Source of the DNA: Apiosordaria backusii
Lineage: Eukaryota; Ascomycota; Sordariomycetes; Sordariales; Lasiosphaeriaceae
DNA length: 64,000 nucleotides
Direction: 5' to 3'
NCBI GenBank assembly: GCA_030549205.1
Contig: JAUKTV010000004.1
Span: 310,001-374,000 of the forward strand
Shown here: piece after piece, positions 43,921-54,717 of the stretch
Layout: every line of letters begins with the position of its first letter
Position numbering within the stretch: the first letter of the stretch is position 1
The notes under the pieces: generated by a model
What the model saw: the letters and a program-made list of their open reading frames with translations, nothing else
Told to the model about the DNA's origin: nothing
Databases searched by the model: none
Program-made: the position numbers and the translations under genes

Positions 43921-45199
43921 GCCGAAAGCTATGTGTGTGACGGACAAAGTGAAAGAAAAAGAAACCTCTTGCTTCCTGCTCGCAGGTGTCGTCGAAGAGT
44001 ACGAAAAAAAGAGGAATGCCAACTATGGGCTTCTCGTCAATACCAATCTTCCCAGCTGACTAGGTAAGAGAGGACGTTGATTTACCGAAGTGGTGGATCA
44101 ATCGTTGGGATTGGGGAGAGAAAGGAAGAAGGGAGAGAGCGAAAGCTGACGCCTTCGAAAGTCTTCCTTAAATTTTTGGTGGTGAATCGGAAATCTGTCC
44201 TTATTCTGGGCTCTAGCCACCTCACACTTTAGCACTGGCCGCCAGCAGCCCGCACCCACCCTCCGGGCATTGCAGGGCTTGCCAATTCACTGGTTGGTTT
44301 GCCCCCCTCGCCCATGCAACCTTTGGAGCAAAAGTAGCGGTGACTTGCAGCCTTGGAGCTGCTCCCGCCGGTTACCCCGCATATCGATCTCTTGCTCCGA
44401 GTCACAGTTACCTTACATGAGCCTCCCCGTCCGATTATTCTTTTTTGCCATCCACCTCATTCAACTCCACCTGAAGCGCTCCGTGAGCTCCCAAATGCAC
44501 CGCCTGGAAGACCAAGGTCAACTATTCAATAATGGCTTGAGCTCTCATCAGCATGATCCAATCGCCTAGCTTATTCTAGATCTGTCTCTCGCTACGAACG
44601 CTATTTCTTCATTTGAATCATGCGCCCGTCGAATATTTCTGAACCCAAAAGTTTGCCTTTGCCCCATTCTCTCTCCATCCGAATGTGTCCTAACACGGCA
44701 TGCTCCAACCTCCCAACTGAAGCTTCTACACGATTCTGTCCGTCCAACGGAAGCTTGGAGGTAAGGTATGGAACTGCAAGCTGTTCACTGGAGTTTCAAT
44801 ACCCCACATATTGGTGGGTCACGGACCACACATCGGCACCAACCCCTGCCTGCTCAAGTGCCAGAGTGGCCTTTTCCCAAAGTTGCGGCGTGCGGCTATC
44901 CGCCTCCCGCTTTTGGTGTAGATATGTACAAGTGGGGCCTCTTGGCGCTACCAAGCTGAATTGATTGATAAGGCGACATGTCAATTCCAACGACATCTCT
45001 CTCAGGGCAGGTCACAAAGAAGTGGTTGAAGAGATGACAAATAGCAACAACTGTTGACAGAGTATCTATCTTCGAATGATGTCGTGTTCTTCGCTTCCTC
45101 CTCCTCCTATCTAAGAAACTTGAGTGATATCGCTTGACGATGAAGCTGTCTAATCACCCCTCCCAGTCCCCCATCTTATCTCTCTATTGATCGTGATAA
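43921..45199. other. BiP promoter region and flank, no gene seen
   Basis: The first 250 bp form the BiP 5' leader and promoter. The rest contains only unsupported short open frames. I did not find a convincing unfolded-protein-response or heat-shock element by eye. Confidence 0.5.
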
Positions 45200-47694
45200 T
45201 CACTCCAACAAGCCAGCAGCAATAGTCTCCCCGCCACTCCTCAAAACCACCCTCTGCCCTGCCTCCAACGGCACCTGGTCGTCCAACTCCACCCTCACCC
45301 TCGCAACCTGGCCCGGCTTCACCAGCCTAGGATTCTTCTTGGTCACTGCACCAGTGACCTTGTCCAGCAGCGCGGGCATCGCCGTGATCTTCCCCGCTGC
45401 ATGCAACCTCCCCCGGTGAACATCCACCTGCATCGGCATCAAAAAGTCAAATGCCAACGCCTTCAAATTGAACGTCTTCTCCTTGGGGATCGGTTTGTTG
45501 GGGTCGCAGATAATGTCACCAGACCTAACGTGAATAGGGTCAATGTGGCTTAGATGCAGCACCACGCTCTGTCCCGCCACCGCCCAGTCGGCCGGAGCAT
45601 CTTCCACAAGAAGTGACTTGACAAAGGCCTTCTCTGTGGCCGGCTGGACCAATACAGCGTCTCCCATTTGTAGAGACCCGGCGTCAACCCGGCCCGAGAC
45701 CGTGACCTGACTTTGCTGTGTACGGAAAACCTCCGCGACGTTGATTCTCAGCGGCTTCTCCATGGCTCGAGCGCTGGGTTCTGATAACTCCAGCTCTTCG
45801 ATCAAGGTGGGGCCGGTGTACCACGCAACCGCAGGATTTTCGGATCTCTTGACAATGTTGTCGCCGTGTAGACCGGATACTGGCACGAAGGCAATGTTCT
45901 TCTTCTGAAAGCCCGTTGCAGACAAGAAGCCAGATACCTGGTCCTTGATCTCGTCGAACCTCTCCTGTGACCAGTTCACCATGTCGAGTTTGTTGACGGC
46001 GACAATGATGCGTGACACTCCCATACTTCGGATCAGGAGAGAATGCTCCTTAGTCTGGCCTTTCAGGCCAGACTCGAAAGCACCAGTGCTGGCGTCGACA
46101 ACAAGAACGGCAAAATCCGCTTGACTGGCTCCGGCAATCATATTCGGGATAAAGTCTCTGTGGCCAGGGGCGTCGAGGATGGTGAAGGCTGTGGTATCGG
46201 TCTCGAATCGGTTGGTGGCAATATCGATGGTTACTCCGCGACTCCGCTCTTCCGTCCGTTGGTCCAGAACCCAAGCAAGCGCAAACGAAGATTTGCCAAT
46301 CATATGAGCTTCTTTCCGGAGCTTCTCTACAGTGCGTTGATCAACCACGTTGAGGTCAAGCAGAAGCCGACCCATCATGGTGCTCTTGCCCGCATCCACA
46401 TGGCCAACTACAACAAAACTGGCATTTTTCTTTTGGGTGCTCTTTTCAAATTCAGAGAGAACGTTGAGGTTTCGGCTTTTTGGTAGAGGGGTATCGTCAA
46501 TCTTGAGCTCAGCGACCGAACTCGTGACCGAGTTTGTAGTACTTAATTTTGATTTCTTGGTTTGACCGGCTGGGGGCTTCTTTCCGGCTGTGTCAACTAT
46601 CAGCATCAGTGTTAGCATCTGCTCTTGCTCGAAAGCGAACCTTTCGCTTGAGCCGCTAAGACGATGTCATCAGGACTGGGCTTCGAAAACGCTTCGAGGA
46701 CGGACGGCGCGAGTCCTAACGTGACCACATCTTGCTGGATAGTGAAAGTAGGAGTCGGGCCCCCGAAGAGGGTCTGAGCAAAGGCCGAGGGCTGGGCTTT
46801 CTTGACAGGTGGGACTTGGACTGGCTCTGCGACTACCTCCGGTTCTTTTGTGATAGGCTCGACGCTCTGTTCGGACTCTGATCTCGGCTCTGTAGGAATG
46901 ATAGGCACGCGTCCCTGCGCAGTTGACGAAGATGTCTTCAGGCGCTTGCTGAATGCTCCTGACAGAGGCGTGTTCTCCTTCTGTGTTGGAGTGCTGCTGA
47001 CAGAGAGGCCTGTCATCTGGGTTCGGGTTTGTTCGACCTCTTGCTCTGATGTCTTCTCCTGAGCCTTCTTCTTCCTCGCTGCAGCCAGTGCTTGGAGCTT
47101 GGTCATCTTCGGAGGAGCTCCCGAACCTCCAAGAAGCCCACAGCGTGGCACCACAGGTGGAATCAAGATACTTTCCCTGCCCTTTGGTATGTTTCCCCAG
47201 GGCATGTCGTGAAAGTGGGTCGACAGGCATACCGGAGGTAGGGGGTATGAAGGGGATGATCCCGGAACCCGAAAGCCCACATGGTCTTGTCGAAACCCCG
47301 TCAGTCGAGAAGCTCGGCCGCCCAATCCGTCTCGGTTGTCTTCAGCCCAGTGTAAAGAGTCTTGGAGCTCGTGGGGTAGCATAGCCTGTAGAGGAATGAT
47401 GAACTTACCAGTGGGCTTCGGAGCGGCTGGCTTGGGCGCCTTTGGTTGCGGAGGATTGATGAATTTGGTTGTGAGATATGTTACTGATTTGTCGACGTCA
47501 TAATAGTAGTGCCAAAGGGCTTCCTCGATTTGTGTCTTGGTGACCTTTGCGGCTTCCGCCCCGAGGGCATCTCGAACGTCGGCTACACCCTGCTCCATAA
47601 GAAGCCGGTTCTCCTCCTCCTCTTCCAGATTCTCCTCGAACTCATCCATTACCTCATCGTAGTCCAGGTTGCGGACTGCTCTGTGGCGTGACAT
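45200..47694 (-). CDS. HBS1: Hbs1-family translational GTPase
   Basis: With Dom34/Pelota it dissociates stalled ribosomes in no-go and non-stop decay. Exons 47409-47694, 46641-47285 and 45200-46596 give 775 aa. The N-terminus has the acidic Hbs1 domain (VTKTQIEEALWHYYYDVDKS). A linker holds FHDMPWGNIP and MTKLQALAAARKKK. The GTPase part has FVVVGHVDAGKSTMMGRLLL (P-loop), the DAPGH motif and NKLDM, followed by two beta-barrel domains. The first intron (47286-47408: GTAAGT donor, CTGAC branch, CAAG acceptor) is 123 nt, in frame and free of stops, so its retention would add 41 residues without frameshift. The second (44 nt) joins in phase 1. The gene is divergent from CCT5. Confidence 0.95.
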
Positions 47695-48396
47695 GTTGTC
47701 GATGTAGGTTTGTGTAAGGTAGGGTGTTGGTTGTATTGGCGAAAGGTATGGGTGAAGTGCCGTAACCCAAGAGAGAGGTTGCGGGAATCTCAGGCCGAAG
47801 AGTGGTGTGATAAAATCAGGGGGTGGTATCTGTTGAATAGATGACTTTCTCTAGAGTGGCGTACGAGCCAGCATAATAGCGATTATAAACTATGGATTGA
47901 GGCAAAGTCCGACAGAAAACTTTGACGGAAATTAAGCTCTCAATCGAAGTATTGTTAAAGTTCCTTTCATGAACAATGTCGTCGACCCTGGTTGAATGGA
48001 TGGCTTAGCTTGGCTGGTTGCTGGAGACGGTGATGTCGATGGCGGGGTTGTCTTGTCGTTTTGCCAGGTTAACCCCACCATCGCAGGCGCTGTGACTCCA
48101 TGCTCCCAAAGGCGGTGAGGACCCAAATCGCGGGGCTCTTGTGGGCGGCCTGTTGACAGCCAACCACAGGGCTGAGTCGGACTTAGATTCTGCCGTTGGC
48201 CGCCAGCTGGGAAGGTCAATTTTTTTGAGATTGCATCTGAGCTCTGGCGATAGCAAAAGCTGCCTAGTGGTGGAGGAGCAAGCCCAGGAGCCCTGTTCAT
48301 TGACCAACCTTTGATAAACCGTCTCGGAAGCCAGCACCACCACGACTCTGAACTTGGCGCATCTTCCCACAAGAGACAAACAAACAAGCTCTCAAT
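47695..48396. other. Divergent promoter of HBS1 and CCT5, no gene seen
   Basis: About 700 bp between the two start codons, with no coding signal on either strand. It must hold the promoters of both translation/folding genes. Confidence 0.6.
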
Positions 48397-50303
48397 ATGG
48401 CGATGAGTATGTTTAGAAACTCCCTTGCCGCTTTATTTATAAACAGATCCCAGCGTACTAACTACCTGGCCAACAGATTTGGACCTGTCGAACGGTAAGC
48501 GACGACACCGCCCCCGGCCCGGCCACTACGTTACTGACGGATGCATACCACAGCCGCGGTGATGAAAGATGAACAGGGACGGCCTTTCATCGTAGTCAGA
48601 GAGTTAGTACCGCCCTTGATCTTCTCGAGTCGAACACCCCCACCCCCTCGTTGCCCCGCTAATACCCCTATTCAGCCAGGGCAAGAAGAAGCGCCAGTAT
48701 GGCAACGAAGCCGTCAAGTCCCACATCCTCGCCGCCCGCACCGTTGCGAACATCGTCAAGACCTCGCTAGGTCCCCGCGGTCTGGACAAGATCCTCATCT
48801 CCCCCGACGGCGATATCACAGTAACAAACGATGGCGCGACCATCCTGCAGCAGATGGAGATTACCAACCACGTAGCCAAGCTGCTCGTGGAACTTTCCAA
48901 GTCGCAGGACGACGAAATCGGTGACGGTACCACCGGCGTTGTTGTCCTGGCCGGCGCCCTTCTCGAACAGGCCGCCGAGCTCATCGACAAGGGCATCCAC
49001 CCCATCCGTATTGCCGACGGGTACGACCAAGCCTGCGACATCGCCGTGGCGGAACTTGACAGAATCTCAGATGTTATTGAGTTCGACAAGGAAAACACAG
49101 AGAACTTGATCAAGGTTGCGAGAACAAGTTTGGGCAGCAAGATTGTTTCTAAGGCTCACGATCAGTTTGCCAAGATCGCTGTCGATGCGGTCTTGTCGGT
49201 AGCGGATCTGGAGCGCAAGGATGTTGATTTCGAGTTGATCAAGATGGACGGCAAGGTCGGCGGTGCTCTCGAGGACACACTTCTCGTCAAGGGCGTCATT
49301 GTCGACAAGGACTTCTCACACCCCCAGATGCCCTCCGAGGTCCGGGACGCCAAGATCGCCATTCTGACGTGTGCGTTCGAGCCCCCCAAGCCAAAGACCA
49401 AGCACAAGTTGGAAATCAGCAGCGTCGAGGAGTTCAAGAAGCTGCAAAACTACGAGCGGGAGAAGTTTATCGAGATGATTCAACAAATAAAGGATGCCGG
49501 TGCCAACCTGGTCATTTGCCAGTGGGGTTTCGACGACGAGGCCAACCATCTTCTTCTTCAGAACGAGCTGCCCGCCGTAAGATGGGTTGGTGGGCCAGAG
49601 ATTGAGTTGATTGCTATTGCGACCAATGGCCGGATTGTCCCCAGATTCGAGGACCTCAAGCCAGAGAAGCTTGGCACCGCTGGTCTCGTGAGAGAAATGA
49701 CTTTCGGCACGACAAGAGAAAAGATGCTTGTTATCGAGGAGTGCGCCAACACTCGGGCCGTGACAGTCTTTGTCAGAGGCAGCAACAAGATGGTACGTTA
49801 CCTTGATGATACTAAGAAGATAACACGGCTAACAACTATCTCAGATTATCGATGAGGCCAAGCGCTCTCTCCACGACGCCCTTTGCGTCGTGCGAAACCT
49901 TGTTCGTGACAACCGTGTCGTCTATGGTGGCGGTTCCGCCGAAATTGCCTGCTCTCTGGCCGTTGAGGACGAGGCTGTCAAGACCCCTGGCCTCGAGCAA
50001 TACGCCATGCGCGCCTTCGCCGAGGCTCTCGATGCCATCCCCATGGCTCTCGCCGAGAACAGCGGTCTCAACCCTATTGCCACGCTTGCCGAAGTCAAGT
50101 CTCAGCAGGTCAAGGATCCAGCTGGCCGTGGCCGCCTGGGTGTAGATTGCATGGGCCGCGGGTCCAACAACATGAAGGAGGCGTTTGTTATTGACCCATT
50201 GATTGGAAAGAAGCAGCAGCTCATGTTGGCGACGCAATTGTGCCGCATGGTGCTCAAGGTGAACAATGTTATCATCTCGGGCTCAGGGGAGGATGACTTT
50301 TAA
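48397..50303 (+). CDS. CCT5: Chaperonin CCT/TRiC subunit epsilon
   Basis: One of eight subunits of the cytosolic chaperonin that folds actin and tubulin. Exons 48397-48406, 48477-48494, 48554-48602, 48676-49792 and 49845-50303 give 550 aa, the normal length. The protein starts [20 protein letters not shown]; the first exon is 10 nt and the second only 18 nt. Family motifs: [48 protein letters not shown], SRIVxF-equivalent regions, [20 protein letters not shown] and [15 protein letters not shown]. The DGATIL/GDGTT catalytic loops are intact. Every junction has GTRNGT-like donors and CAG acceptors, and phases agree throughout. Confidence 0.98.
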
Positions 50304-50600
50304 ACATGGGGGAGTTACATATAAAAGTTTAGACATGTTGAAGATACCTACAATGCTGAAAGGATTGTAATGATTGCCCTATCTACTCTATGTCACCGTG
50401 CTTCTGGGGTCAGCTGAAGCTTTTGCATGATAATCAGCTGCATCCTTTGCAACGCAGAGAGAATAAACAATACTCGTACAAAGTACAAAACATACTCTCC
50501 TCTACTAACTTAGGTAAATACCCGGGTATCCATAAAATCACAAACTACTCAGCATCAGGTTTCATTCACCTCCCAACCGCCCTCCCGGATTTTCTAGCCC
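50304..50600. other. Convergent 3' ends, no gene seen
   Basis: Short intergenic stretch between CCT5 (+) and the Cys-rich membrane protein gene (-), with the 3' ends of both transcripts. Confidence 0.5.
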
Positions 50601-51568
50601 CTATCTAGATGTCGGCATCTCCACCCTTTCCGTCCCACCATCCTCAGTTGCATACTGCGGACTATTTAACTCGTGTAAAGAATATGAAGGCGGCGGTGGC
50701 GGATGAGGGCTCAGTGTACTAGCTTCCAGAGCAGGGGCAGCAGGAGGAGGAGCGTGGAAACTAGTGTTAGGAAACACAGGACGACTTGAGCCATCCAACA
50801 TAGACGGCTCTTCAGGATGATAATTCTGCCCAGCTGCTGCAGGTGGTGGTTCGTCCTTGACTTTCAGGCCGGCCTTGCGTTGTCTTTTCCGGTGGCACCA
50901 CAAGACTACCGCGACGCCAACAACGAGGACAACCACAGCGCCGATGACAATCCCGGCGATGGCGCCTGTTGAGATCGGTGATGATGATGCCCCATCATCA
51001 CCACTGCGAGAGTTGTCTCCGGGTGTGCTACCCCCTCCATTGCCCCCGGCTCCAGGCGTATCCGTCGCAGTGGTAGATCTCCCCGCCGTGGAGGCAGTGG
51101 CTAATCGAGACAGCGGTATCCCCTCCACATTCCCACCATCCTCACACGTTCCCCCCGCCGACGAGCGGCCTTCAGGGGGGAGAACCCCGACGTATCCCTC
51201 TGGACAGCAAAAGGGGTTCTCGCGACCTCCGCTGGTCCAGAGGATCCAAGTTGAGTTGGCGCAGGTTGGGTTGTTGGTCACGGCGTTGTAGCAGTCGCCC
51301 GGTTGGGATGGGATAAAATCAACATTTTTGATCATGGGAGATATTACTTAGGAGGTGCGGTGGCGGTATGATGCACATTACCTCCTGGTGGACAACAGTA
51401 GCGGCTCCAGAATATCCCGTCGTAGCAAGTCTGGCCTGTCGGGCAGCATTGACGGAGGTCGTAGGAGTTGGCTTTGCATGGGACTGGGGCGGAGGGGGGG
51501 GCAGGAGTCGGTGCCTGTGTTGCCGTGGGGCCAGCCGCCACGGTATTCCTGACGCGGGAGGACACCAT
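50601..51568 (-). CDS. Cys-rich single-pass membrane protein (WSC/mucin-like sensor type)
   Basis: Function unknown. The main frame (51335-50601) has an extracellular Cys-rich part (GDCYNAVTNNPTCANSTWIL, then FCCPEGYVGVL). A Gly/Ser/Thr stalk follows, then one membrane helix (AIAGIVIGAVVVLVVGVAVV), basic stop-transfer residues HRKRQRK, and a Pro-rich cytoplasmic tail. An upstream exon from ATG 51568 adds another Cys pair region (LRQCCPTGQTCYDGIFWSRY). A GTAATG donor after GGAG joins the two in frame if a 35-nt intron is accepted (acceptor CTAAG), which is unusually short, so the junction is uncertain. No signal peptide was found at this ATG, so a further 5' exon is likely. The layout recalls fungal cell-wall sensors or mucin-like proteins. 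Confidence 0.62.
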
Positions 51569-52113
51569 TCATCGTAGAACGATGGGACACTGGTATGGCT
51601 GGCGCGCTTTGTGAGTTCAGGTTTTTGTTGGCAGGGAAGAAGGTGGTTTGAGTGGGCTGAGTTAAGTCAATTTGCAAGATGTGCATACAATCTCATCAGG
51701 ATACACAGAAATCTCAATTATGTTGATTTCAGTTGAGCAGATCTTGGTGGCCAAGCTGAAATGGTGAAACCAGTGAGGCAGGCTGCGGCTGAGAATCCCT
51801 TCACCCACCGACCCTTCTAAAAGCAGGAACCTACCTGAGCCAAGCCAATCCCGCGGCTTGTTGTATTACACCACCAACATCCCCAACCGTGGTCAACACC
51901 CGGTCACAGTGAAATGATGAGACGTAATAATCTTTTGGTGTACGTCAGTATTGCTCATGGTAGTGATATTAGGCCACGATACCTAATAAGAGTGCTGTAA
52001 GGTGTGAGGATACTATATGACACATTCTGTCTCTAATTCCAAGGGCCAGTATCTCATATCTTGCTGTTCTAAGCCAATACCGGAGGCTGGGTCTGCCTCC
52101 TAATGATGCAGTG
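51569..52113. other. Intergenic, no gene seen
   Basis: Upstream region of the membrane-protein gene and 3' flank of the F-box pseudogene. No coding signal was seen. Confidence 0.5.
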
Positions 52114-53605
52114 TCAGATGCCTATACCTGTCACCCCCAAACGTCTCCACGCATATTCTTCCCACAGCCCCAAAGAGGGGAATGGATGATGAACACGAGA
52201 TACTACAGGTGGTGCACACCTAAGATCTGAGGGTAGAACCTTGGTATGTGCCTTATAAACCCAAGACGGCAAGCCCAAGTTGTGAGCAGCCTGGCGGTGT
52301 GTCCAGCCCTCACCACCGTGAACCCCGGATACTAGAATTTTATTAACCTGCAGCGATCTTCGTCGAGAATGGATATTCTGCAAGGCCACCTGCTCCCACA
52401 CCTCCACCACCGATGGCTCCAGCTCGGCATGCCAGATACTCCGCCAACTGAGAGTCGCACCACCATCGTGGCAGCCAGGGTTGCTGTCGGCTTCGACGTG
52501 ATATACCAGTGCGCAGAAATCGCTCTTGTCCACGAAGTTCCAGAGGATAAACGTTGGGAGCCTGGGCATTCGAAGAGCAATATCACCAGCTAGACGGAAG
52601 AGATCAGTCATAGGCATACGTCCTATGCTAGAGTTGAGCGTCGGTTCTGTTAAGACCAACGACTGTAGGTAAGCCCACGCCTAGTCCGGTTCCTCTCGGC
52701 AAGTACGCAAGAAATACAAGGCGCTGACAATGAAGGAACCTGAAAACTGTTCAAATTCAAGACTCCTTCTGGCCAAGGCGTAGACAATGAAGGAACCTGA
52801 AAACTATTCGAGTTCAAAACTCCTTCTGGCCAAGGCGCGGCTAATCCGAGCATCTCCACCCGGGAAGACCCAGGATCGCAGCCGTGTGAAGTTGCTTCTT
52901 TTAGTAGGCGCCTGGTGCTCACTTTTGAAAGCTATCACGCTCTTGAGGGTTCGGGGAAGGTGATGCTCAACAAGGCAAAGTATCCCTGTGGTCGCATTAG
53001 TTGTTAGATACATGACAGGGAAACAGATCTCGATATGGGTACACACTCCTGTCCTGGTCCTCCGACCCTGGTTCAGACGGCCGGTATGGCTCCCAAATGA
53101 GATGTTCCAAATGAGGAAGCTTATCCAGTATGAGCCCTAGAGTCGCGTGAGGCACTTGCCAAAGGAGGTCGTGAACGATGATAAGCGTTGTCACATTGTG
53201 AAGCGGCGGGACATCCAGCGAGATGCCTTGAGGCCAGAAACTTGACCTACGGCAGGCGGAACCTATATCAAGTTCCAAAGTAAAGCCCTGATCCGTTGTA
53301 GGTCCCCAGTTGCTGAGGATGAGAAGTAGGTCCTCTAGTGCCTTCATGTTGTTGACGGTGTATCTGGGAAAGCACCATTTAACATTGAGAGAGATAGGGC
53401 GCATGAATTCACGTCGCCTTTCAACCACGATTTTGCTGAATTCAATCAGGTCAGAGGAATGGAGGTCAAGCCGGCGGAAGTTTCGCGGTTCGATATAAGT
53501 CTGCCACTCTTTGCAGACAGATGCCATGGCAGACCAGCCACGACCCTTTTGCTCTATAGCCATCTCCAAGATGATGATGCGAATGTCCACTGGTAGGTCC
53601 ATCAT
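52114..53605 (-). pseudogene. F-box protein pseudogene with two in-frame TAG codons
   Basis: Exon 1 is 53047-53605 and exon 2 is 52114-52985; the 61-nt intron (GTGTGT donor, CTAAC/CTAAT, CACAG acceptor) is in phase 1. The start MMDLPVDIRIIILEMAIEQK and GWSAMASVCKEWQ are typical of a large Pezizomycotina F-box family, and ISLNVKW, LEHLIWEPYRP, LPRTLKSVIAF and LPTFILWN follow in family order. The frame is interrupted by TAG at 52804-52806 and TAG at 52681-52683, then continues to 52114 (about 474 sense codons in total). The first TAG lies in one copy of a 57-bp duplication whose other copy has CAG at the same site. It was probably a substrate receptor for an SCF ligase before decay. Confidence 0.75.
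52727..52840. repeat. 57-bp tandem duplication (two copies) inside the F-box pseudogene
   Basis: Copies 52727-52783 and 52784-52840 are nearly identical, with a handful of transitions. The unit is 19 codons, so the duplication keeps the reading frame. Confidence 0.9.
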
Positions 53606-54717
53606 CGGCGGAAACGCATTGATGCGACGGTTTGCTGGAACACCGCGTTTGGAAGCAGGGAGTTTAATGGCAAACTTTTAAGGACATTACGTTTTGGGAC
53701 GCTGTGGTTGCATCCCATAATGACGGCTGTCGACGTGGTTGGCCTTTGAGGGTGGATGGTGTAAAAGGAGCAAAGATGTGCTGCCGGCTTCCCGCAGAGG
53801 AGAGACGTGCTCCCCTCACTGCTGGAAAGCGCCACACTGATAGGAGCTACGCCTCGGTGAACTCTCACCTTTGCGTTGGTGAGCCTCGTATAGACATAAA
53901 CTTGAAATGGGCCTTGAGTTGAGCGATCATGACATCCGGTTAGGGGTACAGGGTTAGGGTTGTAGATACCTTAGGCATCACTGCGAAACAAATGATCGTT
54001 ATTTTGACATACTATGCCAACCACGGGTTGAATGTTAATCTTTAGGTTCTGACTCACCGGTGTTTTTGTTAGTAAGGAGGATGCAACTATGGTTTACACT
54101 TTCTTGGTCTTTCTCCTGGTGGGTGAGAGATGTGTCACATCTTGCTGACCGTTGGCCACATTAGGTAACCGGCTGGTTTCGTTGTGCAAAGAAGTTGAGC
54201 CGGACGGATGGTGAGGCCCGTTTCAATCGAGCAAGAAGCCAAAGGTCGAAACCCTCGGTATGACCTTGAGGAAGACGTCTCCATCAAGTAAACAAACGAC
54301 AAGACTTGAGCAACTGGTGGTCAAAGTTGGGTTCTAGAAAACAAAGTGGGGCGTTTGGCCAGGGCTTCCACATTGCCAAGAAGTTGTGACGTCCACAGTT
54401 GCCCACACGACCACCCCCACTATTGGAACCGCCACCAGAAAATTGAGAGGACTGCTCAAACGGGCCGCCTCTTTATTAATACCTTCTGCCCGTGATTGTG
54501 TATTAATCATCACTCGGCCTCACATTTGGGAAAAGCTCTATTCTCTCTCGAGAACAACTACGAATCCAAAGGCCCCGTTGCTATTTTTCGGGACAATTTT
54601 TGGCGGACAAAAGAGCTCAAAATTCTGCCTTCATCAGAACCCCGCCATCCGTCGAGCACTACATCAAGCACCGACTTGCGATCCCCTCCTATTTTAGAAA
54701 CGAGACCCAAGATAAAC
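53606..54717. other. Divergent intergenic region, no gene seen
   Basis: Promoter DNA of the F-box pseudogene (-) and REI1 (+). It contains a short TTAGGG-like motif (GGTTAGGGTT near 53950). Confidence 0.55.

Noticed and set aside
52681..52720. A 44-nt intron removing the second TAG of the F-box pseudogene
   Set aside because: GTACTT...CTACAG exists, but donor and acceptor phases disagree and the downstream frame would be lost.
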